A stretch of DNA of 64,000 nucleotides. Source: Burkholderiales bacterium Ga0077543 (GTDB lineage Bacteria; Pseudomonadota; Gammaproteobacteria; Burkholderiales; Burkholderiaceae_C). Each line of letters starts with the position of its first letter. Position 1 is the first letter of the stretch. Made by a program: the position numbers and the translations under genes. The stretch is taken from assembly GCA_001464055.1 (NCBI GenBank), contig LNET01000027.1, forward strand, positions 1 to 64,000, written 5' to 3'. Below are positions 33,567 through 42,792 of the stretch, piece after piece. Below the pieces are notes generated by a model. The model was given only the letters and a program-made list of their open reading frames with translations. It was not told the origin of the DNA and did no database searches.

Positions 33567-36263
33567 GTGACGCACGCAGCCACCCCCACTGGCCCTGCCC
33601 GTTCCACGTCCCCCGGCCGCAGGCGGGCTGCCGCCCACCAGCCCACACCCACCCGCCTGGCCATGGCAGCCGCACTGCTGGTGCTGGCCGGCCTGCCCAG
33701 CACCGCCTCGGCGCAAGGCCGCCACCAGACCGTGGTGCAGAGCGGCCAGGCCGCCCCGGGCACCACGGCCAACGTCTTCATGTCGTTCGGCAACGATCTT
33801 CAGTTCAACGACGCCGGTCAGGTGGCTTTCCTGGGCAACTTCGGCGCCTTCGGGACGGCCAACAACCTGTACCGCGGCAGCGGCGGCGGCCTCGAGCCCA
33901 TCGCCCTGGTCGGTGCGGCGGCGCCTGGCACCGGGGGCGGCACGCTGTCGCGGCTGCATATGAGCAGAGACCGAGGGATGAACAGCACCGGCCAAATCAC
34001 GTTCTCTGCCGACATCGCTGGCGGCAGCAGCGGCCGGGCCATCTTCGGCAGTGGTGGCAGTTTCGGCGCGCTGTCGGCGATCGCGGTCCCGGGTCAAGTT
34101 GCGCCCGGAACCCATGGGGGTCGTTTCTCGTCCCTCCAAACCGCGCCCGGTCTCAACGACGCTGGTGAGCTCGCATTCCAAGCCGACGTCACAGGGGGCA
34201 GCAGCACCAGCGGACTGTTCCGCTGGGGCAGCAATGGCCTCGCGGCCGGCGTGCTCGCCGGCCAGGCCGCACCTGGGGGCTCAGCGGGCACCTTCTCTGT
34301 CATGAATGACGCGGCGCCCATCAACAACAGCGGCCAGGTCGCCTTCTGGGCAGCGGTCGAACGCCCCGGCAACCCCATCCAAAGCGGCATCTTTCGCAGC
34401 CAGGCCGACGGCAGCGTCATCGGCATCCTCCGACAGGGCCAGCCCGCCCCGGGTGCCGGGCTGGGCACCTACGGAACCGTCCTCTTCTCAGCCGCCAACG
34501 ATGCCGGTCAGTCGGTCTTCTACGCTGGGTTGAACGGGGGCAGCAGCGCTGGGGGCGTGTTCATCAGCAATGCCAGCGGTGACGCGGTCGCGCCGGTGGC
34601 CACGCTGGGCCAGGAGGCCCCGGGAACCGGCGGGGCCACCTTCACGTTTCTGGATGTCTCCCAGCCCGTGCTGAACAACGCAGGGCAGGTGCTGTTCCAT
34701 GCCCGCTTGAGCGGCGGCAACGACGTCCAAGGCCTTTTCAGCAGCGCCGGCGGCAGCGGTGCGCTCACGGCGCTGGCCCTGCCGGGCCAGGCAGCACCCG
34801 GGGCCGGGGCAGGCACGTTCGAGACGTTCAGCAGTGCGTCGCTGAACGAGCGCGGCGTGGTCTCGTTCATCGCCATCCTTTCCGGCGTCGCCCTGCCCCC
34901 CAGCACGCCATTCTGGTTCCCCATGGGCCTGTTTCTGACGGACGGCCGCGAGACCCTGGCCGTCCAGCGCGGTGGTTGGACGATGAACGGCAAGACGGTA
35001 CAAAACCTCAGCAACGGTGTGTCCCGGGCCAACATCCACGGGCAAGTGGCCTACCGCGCCGAGTTCACCGACGGCAGCAGCGCCATCCGCATCTTCACCC
35101 CTGAATTGCGCTGGCGCGAGACCTTCGGCGCCAGCTGGGACACGGCCGAGCACTGGACCCTGGGTACCGCCCCGGCCTCGGTGCACGACGTGCGCATCGA
35201 CCCCGCCACGGCGCTCACCGTCACCGGCCCGGCGGGGCGGGTGGACGTGCGCTCGCTCACCGTGGGCGGCGGCGTTGGCAGCGCCACACTGCGCCTGGCC
35301 GACGGCACGCTGGCCAGCGACCAGGCCGTGCAGGTGGCCGGCAACGGCGCGCTGACCGGTCGCGGAACCCTGCAGGCCAACCTGATGAATGCCGGCAGGG
35401 TGCGCACCGAGGCCGGCCAGACACTGGAACTGGCCGGTACGGCCCACACCAACGCCGGCAGCATGGACGTGCAGGGTGTGATGCGCGTGCGCGGCACGCT
35501 GTTCAATCAGGATGGGGCCCAGATCGGGCTGGATGGCGGCCGCCTGGAGTTGAACGACGGCCTGCGCAACCGCGGGCTGCTGCAGGTGGAAGCCGGCGGC
35601 GGCCAGGTCTTCGGCGCCATCGACAACCTGGCCGGCGGCCGCATCAGCTTCACCGGCGACAGCCAGGCCATCGTGCACGGCGCGCTGCAGGTGCGCAGCG
35701 GCGCCGAGCTGCGCGTGGCCCCGGGGTCGACCGTGCAGTTCCAGGGGCCGGTGGACCAGGCCACGGGCTCGGTGTTCAGCGGCGGCGGCAACAAGCTCTA
35801 CAACGGCGGGCTCAGCGTGGGCAGCTCGCCCGGCTTCGGGCTCGACGCCGGCAACGTACGCTTCGGCGCCGGCAACGTCTACCTGGCCGAGATCGGCGGC
35901 ACGCGCGCCTGCACCCTGGCCTGCGACGGCAACCCGGCGCTGGCCGACCTGGGCTTCGACAAGTACGTGGTCGAAGGCACGCTCATCCTGGGCGGCACGC
36001 TGCGCCTGGTGTCGTGGAACCAGATGGTGGCCCAGGAAGGTGACTCCTTCGACCTGTTCGACTGGGGCACGCTGCAGGGCCGCTTCGACAGCATCGACGC
36101 CAGCGGCCTGAGCCTGGCCGCGGGCACGCTGCTCGACTTCTCGCGCCTGTACACCACCGGCGAGGTCGGCGTGACCGCCGTGCCCGAGCCCGGCACCTGG
36201 GGGCTGATGGCCGCCGGGCTGCTGGGGCTGGGCCTGCGGCTGCGCCGGCGGCCGGCGCGCTGA
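33567..36263 (+). CDS. Large PEP-CTERM protein with seven tandem repeats
   Basis: An 898-residue surface protein. It starts at GTG with AGGAG six bases upstream. A signal segment around residues 31-50 ends STASA-QGR. The first half (about 55-470) carries seven copies of a 55-65 residue unit opening GQxAPGTxxGTF and continuing with NDAGQVAF and GGSSxxGLF, the pattern I associate with DUF7453-type PEP-CTERM proteins. The second half has beta-helix-like strands with many GxL/GxV steps (about 540-860). The tail is VPEPGTWGLMAAGLLGLGL plus basic residues. It probably lies in an operon with the preceding PEP-CTERM gene. An adhesive or matrix role is inference. Confidence 0.86.
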   Translation: MTHAATPTGPARSTSPGRRRAAAHQPTPTRLAMAAALLVLAGLPSTASAQGRHQTVVQSGQAAPGTTANVFMSFGNDLQFNDAGQVAFLGNFGAFGTANNLYRGSGGGLEPIALVGAAAPGTGGGTLSRLHMSRDRGMNSTGQITFSADIAGGSSGRAIFGSGGSFGALSAIAVPGQVAPGTHGGRFSSLQTAPGLNDAGELAFQADVTGGSSTSGLFRWGSNGLAAGVLAGQAAPGGSAGTFSVMNDAAPINNSGQVAFWAAVERPGNPIQSGIFRSQADGSVIGILRQGQPAPGAGLGTYGTVLFSAANDAGQSVFYAGLNGGSSAGGVFISNASGDAVAPVATLGQEAPGTGGATFTFLDVSQPVLNNAGQVLFHARLSGGNDVQGLFSSAGGSGALTALALPGQAAPGAGAGTFETFSSASLNERGVVSFIAILSGVALPPSTPFWFPMGLFLTDGRETLAVQRGGWTMNGKTVQNLSNGVSRANIHGQVAYRAEFTDGSSAIRIFTPELRWRETFGASWDTAEHWTLGTAPASVHDVRIDPATALTVTGPAGRVDVRSLTVGGGVGSATLRLADGTLASDQAVQVAGNGALTGRGTLQANLMNAGRVRTEAGQTLELAGTAHTNAGSMDVQGVMRVRGTLFNQDGAQIGLDGGRLELNDGLRNRGLLQVEAGGGQVFGAIDNLAGGRISFTGDSQAIVHGALQVRSGAELRVAPGSTVQFQGPVDQATGSVFSGGGNKLYNGGLSVGSSPGFGLDAGNVRFGAGNVYLAEIGGTRACTLACDGNPALADLGFDKYVVEGTLILGGTLRLVSWNQMVAQEGDSFDLFDWGTLQGRFDSIDASGLSLAAGTLLDFSRLYTTGEVGVTAVPEPGTWGLMAAGLLGLGLRLRRRPAR

Positions 36264-36289
36264 ACACCGGGCGCCCGCAGCCCGCCAGG

Positions 36290-36310
36290 CCGGGCCCCGG
36301 CGCGGCCCGG
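36290..36310. terminator. Hairpin between convergent genes
   Basis: Perfect seven-base arms CCGGGCC and GGCCCGG with a seven-base loop, 27 bases after the large PEP-CTERM gene and before the convergent LuxR gene end. No T-run; it may serve both directions. Confidence 0.45.
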
Positions 36311-36346
36311 CCGGCCAGGCGCGCGGCAGGGGCCGCGCGGCGGTGG

Positions 36347-38986
36347 TCAGGGCGCCAGGTCGTGGCGCGACCGCGCGCCCAGCTTGGCCAGGATGGCGGC
36401 CACGTGCTTTTCCACCGTGCGCTCGGAGCGGCCCAGGCGGGCCGCGATCTCGGCATTGCCCAGGCGCTGGCGCAGCAGCGCCAGCACCTCGCGTTCGCGC
36501 GCGGTCAGCCCGTCGGGGTCGTGGCGGGCAAGACCCGGGGCGCCGCGCACACCGGGCCGGGTCGCAGCAGGTGCGGTGGCGCCGCGGCTGCGGGCCTGCG
36601 CCCCCGCAGCGCCCAGGCCCTGCAGCAGGCCCTGGGCCTGGCGCTGCTCGGCCGCGCCGCCCTGCAGCAGCGCCAGCGCCTGTTCATACGGGCAGCCCAG
36701 CGCCTGCCAGGCCGCCCCGGCGCCGGCCGCGTCGCCCGCCAGCTCCAGGCCGAAGGGCTCGGGCAAGCCCGCCGGCAGTCCAGGCGGCACCCGGCCCGTA
36801 CCGCGCCGCGCCCAGCAGGCGATGTGGCCAATGCGCCAGAGCTCGCCCACGCCCAGCGCCGCCGGCAGCGCCGCCAGCGCCAGTTGCCCGGCCTGTGCCG
36901 TGTCGCCCTGCAGCCAGGCGGCTTCGGCGCGCACCACGCCCGCGGGCAGGAACCAGGGCGCCACCGTCAGGCGGCGCGTGCCGGCCACGATGGCGGGCCA
37001 GGGGTCGGGCGCAGCGCCGGGCGCCGGCAGCCGGGCCTCGCGCAGGTCCAGGAGCGCCAGCAACAGGGCCGAGACCTCGTCCTCGCGCGGCGAGGGCAGC
37101 GGCTGGGCGCGCAGGCGCTGCAGCTGGGCGCGGGCCTCGGCCCAGCGCCCTTGCTGCATCAGGCCCAGCGCCAGGCGCACGCGCAGGGCGGCGGCAAACA
37201 TGTCCTGGTCGCGCGTGGCGCACCAGTCCAGGCCCTGGGCCACCCAGTCGTGCAGGCGCTGGTGCTGGTGGGTGATGAGCGCCAGCCCGGCCAGGTTGGT
37301 GTAGGCCCGCGCCACCTCGCCGTCGTCACGCTGCGCCAGGCCCAGGGAGAGGCCGCGTTGCAGCCGCTGCCAGCCGATGTCCGCCTGGCCGCCCAGCACC
37401 TGGGCGGCGCCCAGGGTGTTCAGGGTGTAGAGCCGCTGGGCCGAGTCGCCCCGGGCCTCGAACACCGCCAGCGCAGGTTCGCCCCAGGCGGCGACGCGCT
37501 GGGGCTGTTCGTCCATCAGGTGCAGTTGCGCCATCGTGGCCTGGGCAACGGCCCGCTCGTGGGCCAGGGCATCGTGGTGGGCCGCGGCGGCGGTGTCGGC
37601 CTGCTGCAGGGTCTGCAGGGCCTCGTGCACCCAGGCCATGCCCTCGGTGATGGCCCCGCGGTGCCAGGCCATGCGCCCCAGTTCGCGCTGCGCACGCGCC
37701 ACGCCCAGCGGCTGCCCGGCCTGGCGCTGCGCCTGCAGGGCAGCGCGCCAGGCGGCGTCGGCTTCGTCCAGCGCATAGATGGCGCTGCAGGCCTGGGCAT
37801 GGGCTTCGTGCCAGGCGGCCAGCTCGGCCACCGGCACCGGCAGGCCCTGCGCGCCCTGCAGGGCCATTTCGTACAGGGTCTTGGCCTGGCGGTGGGCACC
37901 CAGGGCGGTGGCTTCGCGGGCGGCCATTGGCGCCAGGGTCTGCACCGCCGTGCGCAGGCCGGCCAGCCGGGCATGGTGCACGCGCCGCAACAGTGCCGCC
38001 GGCTGCTCGCCCAGCCCTTCGAACAAGGCCTGGTGCCAGGCCGCGGCCTGCAGCGGCGGCACCGCCTCGGCCACGGCCTGGCGCGCGATGTCGTGGCCGA
38101 AGCGCAGCCAGGGGCCGTCCTGTTCCAGCCAGCCCGTGTGCAGGGCCGCGTCCAGGTCGGCCGGCGTCGCCGCCGGCAGGCAGCTGGGCAGCAGGGCGTC
38201 CAGCAGCGACCTTTCCAGGCCGCGCGGCGACAGGCTGATCAGCCCCACCAGCTCGCGCGCGGCCGGCGGCAGGGCGGCCACGCGGGCCAGCACCACGTCA
38301 CGCACGGCCAGCGGCAGGTGGCCGGGCGGGGCGGCCAGCAGCTGCGTCACGAAGAAGGGGTGGCCCTGGGTGGCGCGGTGCAGGCCGCCGGGGTCGCGAC
38401 CGGCGGCCAGCGCCAGCTGCGCCACGGCCGCGGCCGACAAGGCGGGCAGCGACAGCCGCGTGCTGGACTGAGCAGGCAGCCCGGCCAGCAGGCTGCGCAC
38501 CGGGTCGTCCAGGGCGGTGTCGTCGCGCAGGGCCAGCAGCAGCAGGCTGCGCGTGCCTTCGATGCGGCGCGCCAGGAAGCCCAGCAGGTACTGGGTGGCG
38601 CTGTCGGCCCATTGCAGGTCGTCGATCACCAGCACCAGTGGCCGCTGGCGCTGGCGCAGCAGCGCCAGCAGGCCCTGCGCCAGCGCCGGCCCGCCGCGGC
38701 CTTCGCGAATGGCCTGGGCCAGTTCGGGGGGCAGGGCGTCGATGAAGTCGACCAGCGCGCCCAGCGGCGGGGCCGAGACCAGGGCTTCGCAGCTGCCCCA
38801 CAGCCAGTCGGCGCCGCCAGCGCTGGCAGCACGGGCGGCGCGCAGCAGGCTGGTCTTGCCGAAGCCGGCTGGGGCCTGGACCACCACGGATTGGCCGCGC
38901 GGCCGGGGGCCTTCCAGGGCCCGGATGGCCTGGTCCAGCTGCGTGAGTTCGGCAGCGCGTTCCAGCAGGCCGGGTGGAGCAGTCAT
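36347..38986 (-). CDS. LAL-type LuxR transcriptional regulator (first of a divergent pair)
   Basis: An 879-residue regulator of the large ATP-binding LuxR (LAL/MalT-like) group. The N-terminal STAND-type ATPase has Walker A APAGFGKTS near 39-47 and LVLVIDDLQWADSAT (Walker B) near 130. Long helical repeats of TPR type cover about 330-790. The C-terminal LuxR helix-turn-helix (about 815-875) reads GLTAREREVLALLRQRLGNA then EIAARLGRSERTVEKHV. I chose the ATG at 38986 because domain similarity begins there. Such proteins bind a small inducer and oligomerise with ATP. A sister regulator is transcribed divergently, and PEP-CTERM genes flank both, making them candidate targets. Confidence 0.88.
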   Translation of the reverse strand: MTAPPGLLERAAELTQLDQAIRALEGPRPRGQSVVVQAPAGFGKTSLLRAARAASAGGADWLWGSCEALVSAPPLGALVDFIDALPPELAQAIREGRGGPALAQGLLALLRQRQRPLVLVIDDLQWADSATQYLLGFLARRIEGTRSLLLLALRDDTALDDPVRSLLAGLPAQSSTRLSLPALSAAAVAQLALAAGRDPGGLHRATQGHPFFVTQLLAAPPGHLPLAVRDVVLARVAALPPAARELVGLISLSPRGLERSLLDALLPSCLPAATPADLDAALHTGWLEQDGPWLRFGHDIARQAVAEAVPPLQAAAWHQALFEGLGEQPAALLRRVHHARLAGLRTAVQTLAPMAAREATALGAHRQAKTLYEMALQGAQGLPVPVAELAAWHEAHAQACSAIYALDEADAAWRAALQAQRQAGQPLGVARAQRELGRMAWHRGAITEGMAWVHEALQTLQQADTAAAAHHDALAHERAVAQATMAQLHLMDEQPQRVAAWGEPALAVFEARGDSAQRLYTLNTLGAAQVLGGQADIGWQRLQRGLSLGLAQRDDGEVARAYTNLAGLALITHQHQRLHDWVAQGLDWCATRDQDMFAAALRVRLALGLMQQGRWAEARAQLQRLRAQPLPSPREDEVSALLLALLDLREARLPAPGAAPDPWPAIVAGTRRLTVAPWFLPAGVVRAEAAWLQGDTAQAGQLALAALPAALGVGELWRIGHIACWARRGTGRVPPGLPAGLPEPFGLELAGDAAGAGAAWQALGCPYEQALALLQGGAAEQRQAQGLLQGLGAAGAQARSRGATAPAATRPGVRGAPGLARHDPDGLTAREREVLALLRQRLGNAEIAARLGRSERTVEKHVAAILAKLGARSRHDLAP

Positions 38987-39031
38987 CGGCGGCCAAGTAT
39001 GCCCGGCGCCCTGCAAGCCGCACGAAGGCAC

Positions 39032-39045
39032 CCCCCGGACGGGGG
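39032..39045. promoter_or_regulatory. GC palindrome between two divergent LuxR genes
   Basis: CCCCC-GGAC-GGGGG lies near the middle of the 116-base region separating the two regulator starts. Perfect arms and central position make it a candidate shared operator. GC-rich palindromes also occur by chance at this composition. Confidence 0.3.
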
Positions 39046-39102
39046 CGTGTTCCAGTGCCCAGCAGGGCTGGCGCGGTCAGTAAGCTACGGCTTGGCCTGG
39101 CC

Positions 39103-41763
39103 ATGAATTCAACCCCCGACCTGCTCGAACGCGACGCTGCCCTGTCCGCCTGGCAATCCGCCTGGCAAGCCTTGCAGCGTGGCAGCGGCCATTGCGTCGT
39201 CGTCAGTGGCGAAGCCGGTGTCGGCAAGACCAGCCTGATCGCGGCGGCCGAAGCACCACAGCGCGCGCACATGCGCTGGCTGAAGAGCCGCTGCGACGCG
39301 CTGCACACGCCGCGGCCGCTGGGCCCGCTGGTCGACCTGGTGAACCTGGACGGCGCCTTCCCGCCGGCCGTGGTGCAGGCCCTGCAGGCCGGCCACACCT
39401 ACAACGGACTGTTTCCGGCGCTGCTGCAATGGCTGCGCCAGCAGCGGCCGGGCGTGGTGCTGGTGATCGAAGACCTGCACTGGGCCGACGAGGCCACGCT
39501 GGACAGCATCCGCTACCTGGCACGGCGGCTGGCCGACGCGCCCTTCGTGCTGGTGCTGTCGCTGCGCGCCGAACAGCTGGACGCCAACCCGCCGCTGCGC
39601 CAGACGCTGGCCGCGCTGGACACCAGCGCCACCACGCGCATCGAACTCGCGCCGCTGTCGGCCGCGGCCACGGCCGAGATGGCACGGCGCAGCGGCCGCA
39701 GCGCCCAGGGCCTGCACGCCCTGACCGGCGGCAACCCCTTCTACCTGCAGCAGTGGCTGGCGGCACCGGCCGACACCCTGCCCGGTTCGCTGCGCGACGC
39801 CGTGCTGGCGCAGCTGACGCTGCTGTCCGACGCCGCCCGGCAGGCGCTGGAAGTCATCGCCTGTTCGCCCGGCGGGCTGGAACTCGAGCACCTGCAGGCC
39901 CTGGACCCGGCCGGCCTGAAGGCCCTGCAGCAGCCCAGCGCGGCCAGCCTGCTGCAGACCCGCCTGCCCTGGACCGGCCTGCGCCACGAACTGGCGCGGC
40001 GGGTGGTGGAAGAAGCCTTGCCGCCGATGCGGCGCTGGGACATCCACCGCCAGCTGCTGCAGCGCCTGCAGGACCAGGGCGACAAGCCTGAACTGCTGGC
40101 GCGCAAGGTGCACCACGCGGCCGCCGCGGGCCTGTCCGGCGAGGTCTTCCGCATGGCCCCGCAGGCCGCGCGCGCGGCCGAGACGGTGGGCGCCAACCGC
40201 GCAGCGGCGCGCCTGCTGCAGCTGGCGCTGGACCACGCCGACGGCGCCAGCCCGGCCGATCGGGCCGGCCTGCTCGACCGGCTGGCGCTGCGGCTGCATG
40301 CGGTGCAGGCCTCTGCCGATTCCCAGGCCGCCCGGCGCCAGGCCATCGAGCTGCTGCGTGCCAGCGGCGACAGCGCCGGCGCCGCCTACCACCAGGCCCT
40401 GCTGGCGCTGCAGCTGGCCCAAGGGCCGCAGGCCATGGACCACGCCCGCGAAGCCGTGGCCACGCTGTCGCAGCAGGGCACGGCGGCGCAGCGGGCCATG
40501 GCCCACGGCGCACTGGCCATCCTGCTGGCCAACACCGGCCGTGGCAGCGAAGCCCTGGAACATGCCCGGCACGCCGCCCTGCAGGCCGACGGCTCGGGCG
40601 ACGCCGACTGCCGCATCCACGCCGGCAGCATTGCCGCCAGCGTCGAGCTGAGCGTGGCGCCCACGCCCGAGGCCTACGACCGGCTGGCCCAGCGCATTGC
40701 CGACGCCATCGCGCTGAACCAGCCCAACCGCGCGGGGGTGCCCATGGTCAACCTGACCAGCATCGCGCTGGCCCATGGCGAACATGCGCGGGTGCTGGCC
40801 GTCACCGAAACCGGCCTGGCCTATTGCGCCGAACGCGACATGGACATGGTGCGCGCCAACCTGGTGGTGCGCCGCGCGCTGGCCCTGGGCGAGTGCGCGC
40901 GCTGGGACGAACTGCTGGCCACGCTGGAGGCCCTGGACACCATGCCCGCCCCGCCGCTGCGCCAGCTGCGTTCGGCCGCGGTGCTGCGCGACCGCGTGGC
41001 CGGGCTGCGCGGCACGCCGGCCGACGCCGACACCTGGCGCGGGCATGTGCACGCGGTGCTGCAGGGCCAGTCCGACCTGATTCCGGCCTTTGCCTACGTG
41101 GCCGCCGCCGAAGCCGCCTGGCTGCGGCAGGACCTGGAAGAAGCGGGCCGCCTGGCCCAGGAAGGCCTGGCCGACGCCGAAAGCGCCTGGCTGCGCGGCC
41201 AGCTGCGCAAGTGGCTGCGGCTGGCCGGCGGCACCTTGCCGGCCGAGACCCTGCCACTGCCGGCCCCGGCCGCCGCGGCCGAGGCCGGCGACTGGCAGCG
41301 GGCGCACGACTTGTGGCTGGCTCATGCTTGCCCTTTCGAAGCGGCCCTGGCGCTGGCCGGCGGCGACGCGGCCGCACAGCAGCGGGCCGTGGCAGCCTTG
41401 CTGGTGTTGAATGCCGACGGTGCCGCGCGGGTGCTGCGCCGCCAGTTGCAGGCCAGCGGCCAGCGCAGCGTGGCCCGGGGCCCCTATGGCCACGCCCGGC
41501 GCGACCCCCATGGCCTGAGCCAGCGCGAACGCCAGATCGCCGAGCTGCTGGCCGAAGGCCTGAGCAACCCGCAGATCGCCGAACGCGTGCACCGCTCCGA
41601 ACGCACGGTGGAGCACCATGTCTCGGCCGTGCTGTCCAAGCTGGGCGTGGCTTCGCGTGCTGAAGTGGCTGCGCGGCTGCCGGCGGCAACGGCTGCCGAG
41701 ACAGCCGCGGCCCCGAAACCGGCGCGCCCGCCGGTCAGCCGCGGTCCTGCAGCCGGCGCCTGA
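39103..41763 (+). CDS. LAL-type LuxR transcriptional regulator (second of a divergent pair)
   Basis: An 886-residue paralogue of the divergent neighbour with the same layout: Walker A GEAGVGKTS near 36-44, Walker B VVLVIEDLHWADEATLDS near 120, helical repeats to about 790 and a LuxR helix-turn-helix near 805-865 (GLSQRERQIAELLAEGLSNP, then QIAERVHRSERTVEHHV). The ATG at 39103 matches the domain border (MNSTPDLLERDAALSAW). An extra Ala/Pro-rich tail follows the DNA-binding domain. The last 29 bases overlap the end of a convergent PEP-CTERM gene. The inducer is unknown. Confidence 0.88.
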   Translation: MNSTPDLLERDAALSAWQSAWQALQRGSGHCVVVSGEAGVGKTSLIAAAEAPQRAHMRWLKSRCDALHTPRPLGPLVDLVNLDGAFPPAVVQALQAGHTYNGLFPALLQWLRQQRPGVVLVIEDLHWADEATLDSIRYLARRLADAPFVLVLSLRAEQLDANPPLRQTLAALDTSATTRIELAPLSAAATAEMARRSGRSAQGLHALTGGNPFYLQQWLAAPADTLPGSLRDAVLAQLTLLSDAARQALEVIACSPGGLELEHLQALDPAGLKALQQPSAASLLQTRLPWTGLRHELARRVVEEALPPMRRWDIHRQLLQRLQDQGDKPELLARKVHHAAAAGLSGEVFRMAPQAARAAETVGANRAAARLLQLALDHADGASPADRAGLLDRLALRLHAVQASADSQAARRQAIELLRASGDSAGAAYHQALLALQLAQGPQAMDHAREAVATLSQQGTAAQRAMAHGALAILLANTGRGSEALEHARHAALQADGSGDADCRIHAGSIAASVELSVAPTPEAYDRLAQRIADAIALNQPNRAGVPMVNLTSIALAHGEHARVLAVTETGLAYCAERDMDMVRANLVVRRALALGECARWDELLATLEALDTMPAPPLRQLRSAAVLRDRVAGLRGTPADADTWRGHVHAVLQGQSDLIPAFAYVAAAEAAWLRQDLEEAGRLAQEGLADAESAWLRGQLRKWLRLAGGTLPAETLPLPAPAAAAEAGDWQRAHDLWLAHACPFEAALALAGGDAAAQQRAVAALLVLNADGAARVLRRQLQASGQRSVARGPYGHARRDPHGLSQRERQIAELLAEGLSNPQIAERVHRSERTVEHHVSAVLSKLGVASRAEVAARLPAATAAETAAAPKPARPPVSRGPAAGA

Positions 41764-42631
41764 GGCCGGGCGCGCCCAGCAGCGCCAGCAAGCCCAGCCC
41801 GGCCAGCGTGGCCGCGCCGGGTTCGGGCACGGCCGTCACCAGTTCCGCCCCGGCGATGCGCAGGTTCACCGACCACTCGTAGTTCGAATAGGTCACGTTG
41901 CCATAACCGTCGGGCGAATTGGCCATGCGGTACAGGCCGGCCGCCAACGTGCCGGACTGATTCCAGACCCGGGTTTCCTGCGGGCCGATGAGAGGCGTGC
42001 CGCCGAAGGTGAGGAAGCTGTTCCAGCCCGAGTAGTTGGCCCAGGTGGTGCCGCCGTCCGGCGAGAACTGCAGCGTCGTGATCTGGCCCTTGGCCGAGCG
42101 GCCGTCGGCGCTGAAGGGCGCGGCTTCCGACAGCGAGAAGCTCAGCACCAGGGTGTTCAGGCTTTCGTAGGGGTGGTCGACGGTGGTGAAGCAGTCGCAG
42201 TTGTCGATGTTGTCGCCCAGGCCGGCACGGCCGAACGTGTCCAGCTCGAACCGCGACGCGGCCTGCAGCAGGACGCCGCCATCGGCCTGCGTGGTCTCGA
42301 AGGTCTGGCCGATGTCCCAGCGGGCACGCAGGTCGGCATAGAAGAGGAACTGCGCGTCCGAGGCGAACTGACCGGTTTCCTCCCTGAGCTCCAGCGCGGC
42401 CGGCGTCAGGCTGCTGGACGTGAGCGTGCCGGCGTTGATGCGGGCCGTGGCGATGCCGAAGCCGTTGCTGATGTTGTTCAGGCTGACCTGCGACTGCCGC
42501 GCCGTCAGCTCGAACTGCGGCGCGGCCCAGGTGCTGCCGGTGGCGGCGGCCAGGGACAGGACCAGGGCACAGGCGGCCGCGCGGGCGGGCCCGTGGCGGC
42601 GCAAGCTGGTGGTGTCGGATGAGTGGCGCAT
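41735..42631 (-). CDS. PEP-CTERM exported protein
   Basis: A 298-residue exported protein with a signal peptide ending near TGSTWA-APQ (about residue 36) and a beta-rich body. A CDC dipeptide-type cysteine pair occurs in NIDNCDCFTTVDHPYES. The tail is VPEPGAATLAGLGLLALLG followed by a basic RRRLQDRG. AGGAG lies five bases before the ATG. Its 3' end overlaps the convergent LuxR gene by 29 bases. Two direct repeats with 22-base spacing lie upstream (42705-42739). The body resembles choice-of-anchor type PEP-CTERM proteins; no function assigned. Confidence 0.87.
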   Translation of the reverse strand: MRHSSDTTSLRRHGPARAAACALVLSLAAATGSTWAAPQFELTARQSQVSLNNISNGFGIATARINAGTLTSSSLTPAALELREETGQFASDAQFLFYADLRARWDIGQTFETTQADGGVLLQAASRFELDTFGRAGLGDNIDNCDCFTTVDHPYESLNTLVLSFSLSEAAPFSADGRSAKGQITTLQFSPDGGTTWANYSGWNSFLTFGGTPLIGPQETRVWNQSGTLAAGLYRMANSPDGYGNVTYSNYEWSVNLRIAGAELVTAVPEPGAATLAGLGLLALLGAPGLRRRLQDRG

Positions 42632-42704
42632 GGGAACTCCTGAAGATGGGTTTTGGAGAAGTCCATGCTAGGAATCGACCCCCGGCCCCGCATGGGCGGC
42701 GCCA

Positions 42705-42739
42705 CCCAGTTTTCGCCAACCGGGGGCCCAGATTTCGCC
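42705..42739. repeat. Two CCCAGwTTTCGCC direct repeats, 22-base period
   Basis: CCCAGTTTTCGCC (42705-42717) and CCCAGATTTCGCC (42727-42739) differ at one base and start 22 bases apart, close to two helical turns. They lie in the divergent region between the PEP-CTERM gene (start 42631) and the methyltransferase gene (start 42793), as expected for two copies of an activator site. A looser relative, GGGTTTCGCCC (43580-43590), lies upstream of the next PEP-CTERM gene. Confidence 0.5.
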
Positions 42740-42792
42740 GGCACCTGCAGCCCCGGCCCGCGCGTGGCATCCTCCGCGGCCTTCGCCTGCCC

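Noticed and set aside
36362-39106. A 914-codon open frame antisense to the first LuxR gene
   Set aside because: Low-complexity Gln/Arg/Gly/His translation with no recognisable domain; the opposite strand has Walker A and LuxR motifs.
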